The position numbers and the translations under genes were made by a program. Under the pieces are notes generated by a model. It had not been told where the DNA came from. It searched no databases and saw only the letters and a program-made list of their open reading frames with translations. Source: CAYOFK01 sp964403185 (GTDB lineage: Bacteria > Bacteroidota > Bacteroidia > Bacteroidales > VadinHA17). From it: a stretch of DNA of 15,894 bases. The stretch spans positions 1 to 15,894 of the forward strand of contig CAYOFK010000058.1 of the NCBI GenBank assembly GCA_964403185.1, in the 5' to 3' direction. Below, piece by piece: positions 1 through 6,308 of the stretch (positions are counted from its first letter, which is position 1; the number at the start of each line of letters is the position of its first letter).

Positions 1-178
1 TATGACTGAGGGTTTAAGGATTGCTGATTCGTACATGGTTTTGATTTTTTTAATTCATACGAGCCGATAATCAGTCTGAACAAATCCGATCAGGGCAATT
101 TCACGCATCTGAAATTGTATTTTTTCAGTAATTAAAAATGTTGATAGTACTACCTGTTCAGTGAACCTCCCGCTAAGG

Positions 179-817
179 TTAAAGTTTTATATGTTTTGAT
201 ACATCCATTTGCATGTATATTGAACATCTGCCTGTTTGATTTGTAAGGTCAGGATGTCCGTGAATAACTTTAAATCCCGTCTTTTTGTATAGTTGTGTTG
301 CCTTTTTAAGTTTTGGGTGAGTCATTAATACAATCGATTCGTATTTCAAGCTTCTGGCTTTTTCAATGGCATGCTCCAGCATCTGTTTCCCCAGTTTCCT
401 GCCGCGATATTTTTCTTTAATTGTAAATTTCTGAAGTTCACATTCTTTACGGTTTACCTGTAACAATGCATAGGTGCCAATTACTTCATTTTTTGAAACA
501 AGAAAAAATATGTTGCCGTTGTTGTTAATTATTTCGTTGTAAGGATCTGATAGTACTTTAATGTCATGTTCAGTCAATTCCAAATATGATTTCAGCCAAT
601 CTTTATTTAATTTTTGGGAATCATTAAGGTACTTCTCGTCATATTCCGTAAATTCAATATCGTCAACGATTCGCTGATATTTTTGAGGCGGCTTCCGAGG
701 GCTTTTGTTCCTAATTCTTTGATAAATTCCATGGGTGTTATGTAAGGACTTACGTAAACATTCAAGTATTATGCCATCGATCTTACAAGTTTGAATGACA
801 GGGGAATATAGACTCAT
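179..817 (-). CDS. GNAT family N-acetyltransferase with atypical N-terminal extension
   Basis: Predicted cytoplasmic acetyltransferase that would transfer acetyl from acetyl-CoA to an amine; the substrate is not recognisable. The GNAT fold covers about residues 53-205. A beta strand reads NIFFLVSKNEVIGTYALLQ (102-120). The acetyl-CoA pyrophosphate loop follows (127-148, core RGRKLG at 138-143, with Lys141 where many members have Gly). The C-terminal motif is ATQLYKKTGF (173-182). Family members usually begin near residue 50 here, so the first ~50 residues are extra. No other ATG, and no usable GTG or TTG that I could find, lies between residue 1 and the domain, so the ATG at 817 is kept with doubt. 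The gene is AT-rich: bases 481-540 contain 15 G+C and 601-660 contain 16, against 34 in 7201-7260. It lies 154 bases downstream of the receptor gene on the same strand, behind a dyad that could control it. The family call is firm; the start is uncertain. Confidence 0.85.
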   Translation of the reverse strand: MSLYSPVIQTCKIDGIILECLRKSLHNTHGIYQRIRNKSPRKPPQKYQRIVDDIEFTEYDEKYLNDSQKLNKDWLKSYLELTEHDIKVLSDPYNEIINNNGNIFFLVSKNEVIGTYALLQVNRKECELQKFTIKEKYRGRKLGKQMLEHAIEKARSLKYESIVLMTHPKLKKATQLYKKTGFKVIHGHPDLTNQTGRCSIYMQMDVSKHIKL

Positions 818-852
818 GAACGGTTTTTACATGTCACTGTTCTGGTCGAAAA

Positions 853-879
853 TGAACACGCATTGTTCAGAAATGAACA
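853..879. promoter_or_regulatory. Dyad TGAACA-N5-TGTTCA plus a third half-site, candidate operator
   Basis: TGAACA at 853-858 is followed, after five bases, by its exact reverse complement TGTTCA at 864-869. A third TGAACA lies at 874-879, in direct repeat with the first at a 21-base period (two helical turns), each copy preceded by an A-rich GAAA or GAAAA. The site sits in the 154-base gap between the end of the receptor gene and the start of the acetyltransferase gene, 36-62 bases upstream of the latter, a position suited to a repressor or activator site. No T-run follows on either strand, so a terminator is less likely. Function is inferred from layout only. Confidence 0.3.
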
Positions 880-971
880 TTCGTATAAACAGCAATATAC
901 ATGTTCCTTGCCATCAGTTCAAAACTTTATTCCAACATCCTATAAATGAGAATTACGGAAATGATGTTTGG

Positions 972-3779
972 TCAGTTAAGCAACTCATCAAAGGTCCATG
1001 TGACGTAATACATGGCGCCGATTTGTGCAGAACCAAAGCTGGTGGTATGGTAATTATTCAGAAGATTTGATCCGCCGATTTTTATTCTGGAAAGGAGTTT
1101 TGGAAAGTGTAAGGTGACATGAGCATCCAGGATGGAATAGGCCGGAATCATTGCGGTTCCAAATGTGGATTCCCAGAGAAAAGCCTCCTGCCACCTGTAA
1201 TTAATGTTGAATCCAATAACATGGGTCAGGTATCTGTTGCCTACTCCAACATTGAATTTATACCTGGGAGTATTGAACTGGGGCCGGAATCCTGTTGGAG
1301 GATCCTTAATATCTCCAAGCCGGTTGAAAGAAACATTCCCTTTAATAAGGAGGGCATTCCAGGTCCTGAATTCCCCACCCAATGCCCAGCCGTGGGCAAC
1401 TACGGGGAATTCTGTGCTGACCGTGGTTTGGTATCGCACTTCATTCCCGGTATATGGATTCTGGGCCAGGGTCTGGGTTCCAAGGAACCCGTTATAACGG
1501 TTCTTGAATATATAAGCATCCACAAGCAACTGTTTATTCAGGATCAGCCCCTTGTATCCCAGTTCGTACGCCGTAACAGTTTCCGGCCTGAACGGAGGCA
1601 CCTGATAAGGCCCGTTTTCAATAACTGCCGAATCGATGATTGGATTTTGACCTGAAAGTGGATACACGGGATTATCGGGAATGTTATATTTCTGATGCAC
1701 GATAGGCAGGCCACCAATTATTTTGTAGGGTCCCACATCCAGGTCAACCATCTGATCGGCAATGGATGGAAACCTGAAAGCAGTTTGGACCGAAGCTCTG
1801 ACATGGTGAGAAAGATCTGTTCCCAGGGAATACACGGCTGAAGCTCTTGGAGTCACCCTTCCTTTAAAGTACTGGTTCTTATCATACCGTGCAGAGACAG
1901 TTAGTTTTAACCGTTGCTTAATCATCTCTTTTGCCACCTGCACATAGGCTCCGAATTGATTGATACTGACGGGACTGCCGGGCTTGTCTATAAAAACGGT
2001 TCCGTCACTGTCTATCAAGTAAAGCCGTGCGCTTGCGCCTGCAATAAACTCCACCACCCTAAACAGGGAGCTGAGATTGTACATCCCTTCAAGGTGGTAC
2101 AACCGGCTTTTATCAATAACCATGGCGCCTCCCTGGTTGACAGGTGTGGTAATGATCCGGTCATACAGGGAATTGAATTCACCGGTTCCGGGAAGTGGAA
2201 ACGCCGGTTTTGCCGGGTCGAAAACAGTTCCATTGCGGTCTCTGTTATCGGCAACGGTTCTGGCAAACTCATAGGCCGTGCTAAGCGGTTCACCCATGAG
2301 CAGGAGTGGTGTAAAACCGGAGATATAATCCTGGTACCATTGCTGGCTGGGTTTCCAGCTTTCATTCAGCTTCAGGGCGGCGCCTCCGGCATCGTATGAT
2401 GCACCGGAATTGTCAACAGTAGTGTATATGCGTAAAAAAAAGACCGGACTTTTTATTTCTGCACGGATGTTGGTGATGCCAAAGTCTTTCAGTGAAAACC
2501 GGTTCTGGGCAGTATAAACACTGGTACCCCTGGCAAAACCGGCCTGAATAAAAGCTTCAAACTGATTCCTGAACCGGTAGTGCAAAGAACCGCCAATACG
2601 TACATTCCTGGTCCCGTAATCAACAAGATCTTTTTCTTCCCATCCTGTACGGCTCACCACCTGATCGGGAAACAAATTTACAATGCGCCGGACCTCAGCG
2701 TCATACTCCGGTGTGCCGGGAATGTAACCCTGGGCTTCAGCCACGCCTGCGGCAACCTGGGGCGCAACATCTTTAAGATTCACCGGAACGATGATGTCGT
2801 CACCGTACACATTCACTCCATCATAACCCGGATTAGTCCATCTTGAACTGCCGGGATCATCCAGGTTGTACTTGTCGCGCAGGTCGTAGGCATGCCAATC
2901 GGTAGCCTGTAAATATCCTGCGGTAATTTTAAATGCGAGTTTGTTGTTAAAAGCTTTGGCATATCTGAAATTAAGCTCTCCCATAGGGTTGGCTCCATAA
3001 GGGTGCGGCGCGTTTAAATTCATTGCACCTCCCTGCATGGAAAAGCTCAGGCCCTGGAATTCAAAAGGATCCTTACTGGTCATCAGCAAAGTGCCATTCA
3101 TACCACCCGGACCATACAAGGCGGAGGAAGCTCCGACCAGTAGCTCCACACTGTTAACATCCAGTTGACTTACCCCAAATATATTTCCTGCACTAAAGCT
3201 TAATCCGGGAGGGATATTTTCAATACCATCCACTATCTGGTTCATCCTGAAGTTGGCCTCACCTGTAAACCCGCGTGTATTCGGATATCTGAAAGTCAGG
3301 CTGTGTACATTCATATCCACCCCTTTTAACTGGTGGAGCCCATCATAAAAATTGGCGGCAGAGTTTTGCTGTATCTGGATGTTTGACAACTTTTCAATAG
3401 TAACCGGCGATCTCATGATGCTTTCAGGGATCCTGGAAGCGGAAACCACCACTTCCTGACCAAGAAAAATCTGTTCTTCAAGCGTAATGGAGAGATATAT
3501 TGCAGGATTTGTGATCTTAAATTCCTGGTTCTGATAACCCATCATAGAAACCACAATGGTAAAAGGAAGAGAGACTCTTGTTTCAAGTTTAAATGAACCG
3601 TCCCGTTGCGTGATTGTTCCTTCCATTGCATCTTTAATGACGATGCCAGCACCTGTAAGGGCATTCCCTGTGTTTTTTCCGGAAACGGCACCCTTAATGG
3701 AGATCAACTGCCCGCTAAGAGGCAGGGCAATACAAACAAACAGAAACAACAAAATGTTTCGTTTCACGCTGAAATACAT
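972..3779 (-). CDS. TonB-dependent outer-membrane receptor with carboxypeptidase-regulatory-like domain
   Basis: Outer-membrane active transporter of 935 residues, energised through TonB; the ligand is unknown. Residues 1-24 are a signal peptide (basic KR at 6-7, hydrophobic LLFLFVCIALPL, probable cleavage near SGQ). Residues ~27-105 form a carboxypeptidase-D-regulatory-like beta domain typical of Bacteroidota receptors (GTITQRDGSFKLE, then VVSMMGYQNQEF). A TonB-box-like EVVVSASR lies at 109-116. The plug domain follows at ~117-237 with the motifs NTRGF (167-171), VDGIENIP (183-190) and SSALYGPGGMNGTLLMTSK (218-236). The rest is the beta-barrel, ending in alternating aromatic residues (YYVTWTF) near the C terminus. 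Length is normal for the family. There is no SusD-like partner next to it, so it is not a SusC/SusD glycan system. It may be a siderophore, cobalamin or other small-ligand receptor; nothing in the sequence decides this. It is divergent from a small lipoprotein gene. Confidence 0.93.
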   Translation of the reverse strand: MYFSVKRNILLFLFVCIALPLSGQLISIKGAVSGKNTGNALTGAGIVIKDAMEGTITQRDGSFKLETRVSLPFTIVVSMMGYQNQEFKITNPAIYLSITLEEQIFLGQEVVVSASRIPESIMRSPVTIEKLSNIQIQQNSAANFYDGLHQLKGVDMNVHSLTFRYPNTRGFTGEANFRMNQIVDGIENIPPGLSFSAGNIFGVSQLDVNSVELLVGASSALYGPGGMNGTLLMTSKDPFEFQGLSFSMQGGAMNLNAPHPYGANPMGELNFRYAKAFNNKLAFKITAGYLQATDWHAYDLRDKYNLDDPGSSRWTNPGYDGVNVYGDDIIVPVNLKDVAPQVAAGVAEAQGYIPGTPEYDAEVRRIVNLFPDQVVSRTGWEEKDLVDYGTRNVRIGGSLHYRFRNQFEAFIQAGFARGTSVYTAQNRFSLKDFGITNIRAEIKSPVFFLRIYTTVDNSGASYDAGGAALKLNESWKPSQQWYQDYISGFTPLLLMGEPLSTAYEFARTVADNRDRNGTVFDPAKPAFPLPGTGEFNSLYDRIITTPVNQGGAMVIDKSRLYHLEGMYNLSSLFRVVEFIAGASARLYLIDSDGTVFIDKPGSPVSINQFGAYVQVAKEMIKQRLKLTVSARYDKNQYFKGRVTPRASAVYSLGTDLSHHVRASVQTAFRFPSIADQMVDLDVGPYKIIGGLPIVHQKYNIPDNPVYPLSGQNPIIDSAVIENGPYQVPPFRPETVTAYELGYKGLILNKQLLVDAYIFKNRYNGFLGTQTLAQNPYTGNEVRYQTTVSTEFPVVAHGWALGGEFRTWNALLIKGNVSFNRLGDIKDPPTGFRPQFNTPRYKFNVGVGNRYLTHVIGFNINYRWQEAFLWESTFGTAMIPAYSILDAHVTLHFPKLLSRIKIGGSNLLNNYHTTSFGSAQIGAMYYVTWTFDELLN

Positions 3780-3804
3780 TGTAGTTAACGGTACGGTCCG
3801 GGAT

Positions 3805-3833
3805 CAAAATTAAGAAAAAAATCAGGATACAAA
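3805..3833 (-). promoter_or_regulatory. Candidate Bacteroidota-type promoter of the TonB-dependent receptor gene
   Basis: Read on the minus strand, TAATTTTG (3812-3805) matches the TAnnTTTG -7 consensus of Bacteroidota primary sigma factors. TTTG (3833-3830) lies 17 bases upstream as a possible -33 element, slightly closer than the usual spacing. It would start transcription around 3798, giving a leader of about 20 bases before the ATG at 3779. Inferred from motif and position only. Confidence 0.35.
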
Positions 3834-3860
3834 TTGGAGTGATTAAAATATGTATATTTA
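3834..3860 (+). promoter_or_regulatory. Candidate promoter of the small lipoprotein gene
   Basis: TATATTTA (3853-3860) is one base off the TAnnTTTG -7 consensus and stands 30 bases before the lipoprotein ATG at 3890. TTG at 3834-3836 could serve as the -33 element, 16 bases upstream. The receptor promoter on the other strand would overlap this region, so the two genes may share control. Weak motif evidence. Confidence 0.25.
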
Positions 3861-3889
3861 AAAACCGTTAATCACAAAAATCAAATGTT

Positions 3890-4453
3890 ATGAATTTCAG
3901 GAAATTCCAGATTATTGGACTGATACTCCTTTTGATACAGGCAGGCATTATGTCCTGTACCAAGGGGGAGGAAGAAGAAGTAGACCCTATGGTTGGTACC
4001 TATGTTTTTACCTCTGCTAAGTTTAATGGGCCGGTTACGATCATCATACAAGATACAGCCACGGATTTTATTTCCGGCGATGATGCGTCTCAGTTTGTTG
4101 GTCCGGGTTTGTTGGGGGCTGCACCCTGTGCAAATTCCCAGAATGCGGCCGTGGATTTACGTAAAAACGGCACGGCTTTCTATACCTGTCTGAATGAAGC
4201 AAACGAGGTGCAGATGGGTACCTGGAGCGTTGATACCGACCGGACGGTGTTGTCCATCAATATCAGTAACCCCATGCCATTTGCATTGCGCATTGTGAAC
4301 TTAAAGGCAACAAGTAACTCCTTTTCCGGAACCGTTGAGAATTTTCCGCTGCCCCTGGATACCGCATATGAAATTGGGGCATCAATTCCCGGGACGGGAC
4401 TGAATTACCAGACGGCCTCAGTGGATGTAAACTTCACCAAAGCTTCCAAATAG
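3890..4453 (+). CDS. Small lipoprotein, lipocalin-like, possibly surface-exposed
   Basis: Lipoprotein of 187 residues with no recognised specific function. Residues 1-22 form a type II signal peptide (basic R4-K5, hydrophobic 8-16), ending in the lipobox GIMSC with Cys23 as the lipidated residue. The sequence after it, TKGEEEE, is acidic like the lipoprotein export signal described for surface lipoproteins of Bacteroidota; this is an inference. The mature part looks like an all-beta lipocalin-like domain: VGTYVFTSAKFNG (35-47), a central strand region ending AFYTC (96-100), then MGTWSVDTDRTVLSINI (109-125). Cys80 and Cys100 could form a disulfide. It lies 110 bases from the divergent receptor gene, which suggests joint regulation but not a proven partnership. 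Such small domains are common, and homology at this length is hard to assign by eye. Confidence 0.8.
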   Translation: MNFRKFQIIGLILLLIQAGIMSCTKGEEEEVDPMVGTYVFTSAKFNGPVTIIIQDTATDFISGDDASQFVGPGLLGAAPCANSQNAAVDLRKNGTAFYTCLNEANEVQMGTWSVDTDRTVLSINISNPMPFALRIVNLKATSNSFSGTVENFPLPLDTAYEIGASIPGTGLNYQTASVDVNFTKASK

Positions 4454-4524
4454 TGAATCTGAGAAGAACAGCACATTTACTTCGCGGCATTGCCCGGTAT
4501 ACCCTGCTTGTATTTGGTGTCCAT

Positions 4525-4544
4525 TTGGAGCAAATTTCCTCCAA
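4525..4544 (+). terminator. Short hairpin after the lipoprotein gene, weak terminator candidate
   Basis: TTGGAG (4525-4530) and its reverse complement CTCCAA (4539-4544) could form a six-base-pair stem with an eight-base loop, 72 bases after the lipoprotein stop codon. There is no clear T-run downstream, so it would be a poor intrinsic terminator; it might be incidental. Confidence 0.2.
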
Positions 4545-4562
4545 TTGCTTAAGTTTAAAATA

Positions 4563-4598
4563 ATCAATAATTTAGCATCAATAATTAGAATCTTCTAA
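4563..4598. promoter_or_regulatory. Tandem repeat and palindrome directly before the SiaB-like gene
   Basis: ATCAATAATT occurs twice, at 4563-4572 and 4577-4586, with a 14-base period. It is followed by the dyad TTAGAA-TC-TTCTAA (4585-4598), which ends four bases before the ATG at 4603. The dyad would cover or mask the ribosome-binding region, so it could act as an operator or as an mRNA hairpin controlling translation. The region is AT-rich, so chance similarity is possible. Confidence 0.25.
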
Positions 4599-4602
4599 AT
4601 AC

Positions 4603-5736
4603 ATGAAGTCTGGCCTGGAAGTTGATAAAGCCCTGATCTTTTCTCTTTTTAAGGACATGATCAGGTATAAAATTAATTATGGTTACCGGGGCTTGTTTAC
4701 CAGGGCTGTAACGGATGGCCTGATACATTTTGCGCAGAGCATATTCAATGTTTCGGGGATTCAGAAAAGGACTAAAAAGCGAGCCTTTTACATTCTGGTG
4801 GAATGTGTTCAAAACATCACCAGACATCAGGAACTTCCCGATAGTGAAATTGCAGAATCAGACGGGATTTTTTTAATTCAGAGTGCCGGGGAACAGTTTA
4901 ACATTTCCCAGGGGAACATGATACAAAACGATAATATTTCTTCCCTTGAACAAAAACTGGAAGAGGTGAATGAGCTTGATCCCGAGGATCTTAATGTGTT
5001 TTATAAAAAGAAGTTGCGCGACACGGCCATTTCTGACAAAGGAGGAGCCGGCCTTGGATTGATTGAAATAGCCCGGAAATCGGGGAATAAGATCGATTAT
5101 AAATTCCAGAAAATTGATGACCACTACTCTTTCTTTTTTATGGATACACTGATCAGTGATCCGTCTGTGAAGAATTCAACCGAACCTATATCCTTTTTCG
5201 GCATTGATATTACAGGCCGTCTGATGACCACTTTCGGTGAGAATGGCATCAATCTGATCTATTGCAGCCGTTTTTCAGACCAGGGAGCTTTTAATCTTCT
5301 GGATATTATTGAAAATCTGAAGTTAAGCCAGGATCAGAAATCTGTGGTCAGGAAAAGAATTTATGCCGTACTCGTTGAATTGCTTCAGAATATTTCGCAG
5401 CATGGAACAGATTCTGAGGATTATGAAGGAAAAACGGGAATACTGCTCATGGGTTCAGATAAGAAAACCAATAAGATCATCACAGGGAATATCATAAAAA
5501 ACCAGGAACAGGCACTTCTTGCAGAGCAGATTGACCTGGTCAACAGTCTTGATAAAAAGGGTCTTGAGGCATTATTTATCCAAAGACTGACCGATCCGGA
5601 CCTGTCCAATCCGTTAAAAAACGGCATGGGACTGATCGACATGCGTATGAAAAGCGGAAATCCGCTGGTTTACGACTTCATCCCTCTTGACAAGGAATTC
5701 TCATTTTTCTCCATACAGGTTTTTATAGATAATTAG
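4603..5736 (+). CDS. Tandem-duplicated SiaB-family (DUF6272) kinase/ATPase-like protein
   Basis: Cytoplasmic protein of 377 residues built from two copies of a domain resembling SiaB, a GHKL-fold protein kinase that in Pseudomonas phosphorylates the small regulator SiaC. Family members have one such domain of about 180 residues. The copies span ~1-184 and ~193-377. Each has an ATP-binding N-box-like helix, LVECVQNITRH (65-75) and LVELLQNISQH (257-267), with Glu67/Asn71/His75 matching Glu259/Asn263/His267. Each has a glycine-rich segment, GLGLIEIARKSGN (150-162) and GMGLIDMRMKSGN (341-353), then a closing strand, YSFFFMDTLI and FSFFSIQVFI. The N-terminal parts diverge more. Both copies keep the key residues, so both may bind nucleotide. 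No membrane segment, SiaC-like (DUF1987) gene or phosphatase gene is nearby; the target is unknown. No close operon partner: 149 bases separate it from the lipoprotein gene. Confidence 0.8.
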   Translation: MKSGLEVDKALIFSLFKDMIRYKINYGYRGLFTRAVTDGLIHFAQSIFNVSGIQKRTKKRAFYILVECVQNITRHQELPDSEIAESDGIFLIQSAGEQFNISQGNMIQNDNISSLEQKLEEVNELDPEDLNVFYKKKLRDTAISDKGGAGLGLIEIARKSGNKIDYKFQKIDDHYSFFFMDTLISDPSVKNSTEPISFFGIDITGRLMTTFGENGINLIYCSRFSDQGAFNLLDIIENLKLSQDQKSVVRKRIYAVLVELLQNISQHGTDSEDYEGKTGILLMGSDKKTNKIITGNIIKNQEQALLAEQIDLVNSLDKKGLEALFIQRLTDPDLSNPLKNGMGLIDMRMKSGNPLVYDFIPLDKEFSFFSIQVFIDN

Positions 5737-5890
5737 TCCCTGTTCGCGGGTTATCCAATACCCCTGCCCCATACACGATCTTTATCGCAATAAAACGGTA
5801 TGGTTCTTAATTAACAATACCTTATATTTCAGCGCCTTCAGAACAGGGAAGTGAGGAACATTTTATTATTTCAGAAATTTCAGGTAGTAA
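5737..5890. other. Non-coding stretch, nothing recognised
   Basis: All three plus-strand frames are closed by stops and none gives a recognisable protein segment. It is the first part of the 572-base gap between the SiaB-like gene and the debranching-enzyme gene and may hold further, unrecognisable remains of the decayed acetyltransferase that follows. No strong hairpin with a T-run was found after the SiaB-like stop codon. Confidence 0.5.
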
Positions 5891-6164
5891 GGGGTAAAAA
5901 AATCGAAAGGATATGTCATTCCTTTTGGCATATTCCAGATCATCAGGGCCAGAAATAAAGCAAGACAACTCAATTTATTATTGGGTGCCATTCATTCTGA
6001 TTACCGGGGTAAGGGACTGGATACAATCCTTGGTGTCAGCATGTTGAATTCTGCTCACAAGGCGGGACTGGAATACATTGACAGCCACCTGGAATTCGAA
6101 GATAATGTGAAAGTGCGGGGAAGTTTATAAACGCTACAGAATTTTTCAAAAGAAATTTCAATAA
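5891..6164 (+). pseudogene. Decayed GNAT acetyltransferase, C-terminal remnant with frameshift
   Basis: Read from 5891 in one frame, the sequence gives GYVIPFGIFQIIRARNKAR, then LLLGAIHSDYRGKGLD, and then YIDSHLEFEDNVKVRG before a stop at 6128-6130. This is the C-terminal half of a large GNAT family, in which such proteins end with ...R-AEMERxGG-x-VYKRYRIF. Here the ending EVYKRYRIFQKKFQ and its stop are found in the next frame at 6120-6164, so about six or seven codons were lost with a frameshift at about 6119. The acetyl-CoA loop RGKGLD is still legible. Upstream there are in-frame stops (5885-5890) and no start or N-terminal half in the remaining 150 bases. It is therefore a dead fragment, unlike the separate acetyltransferase at 179-817. 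The assignment rests on remembered family patterns. Confidence 0.7.
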
Positions 6165-6247
6165 AAGTGACCCTCTTTTCAGGCTCAATATTAATGAGTC
6201 TGTAATTTCTGAAGAAATAATGCTAAATCTCCGTTTTTTTAAAGATA

Positions 6248-6283
6248 TTTGCAGGTTTTTTACATGAACTAAGTATAAATTTG
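6248..6283 (+). promoter_or_regulatory. Candidate promoter of the glycogen gene cluster
   Basis: TAAATTTG (6276-6283) matches the Bacteroidota TAnnTTTG -7 box and stands 25 bases before the debranching-enzyme ATG at 6309. TTTG at 6248-6251 is the nearest -33 candidate, but the 24-base spacing is longer than usual. A purine-rich GGAGAG (6295-6300) eight bases before the ATG could serve as ribosome-binding site. This is the only clear promoter-like box found ahead of the four-gene run. Confidence 0.35.
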
Positions 6284-6308
6284 CAGATTCATACGGAGAG
6301 AAACCATT

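Noticed and set aside
109..128. CTGAAA/TTTCAG inverted repeat downstream of the acetyltransferase gene
   Set aside because: A six-base AT-rich stem without a following T-run in the direction of the gene; too weak to call a terminator.
795..1070. Plus-strand frame of 91 codons across the gap between acetyltransferase and receptor genes
   Set aside because: It overlaps the starts or ends of two well-supported minus-strand genes, has no recognisable domain, and carries the operator-like repeats; it looks like chance.
1119..1655. Plus-strand frame of 178 codons inside the receptor gene
   Set aside because: It is the antisense of the beta-barrel coding region, with a composition set by the real gene and no domain of its own.
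972..3779. Reading the receptor as a SusC-type glycan importer linked to the glycogen genes
   Set aside because: No SusD-like lipoprotein or extracellular glycanase is nearby, and the glycogen enzymes lack signal peptides, so they act inside the cell.
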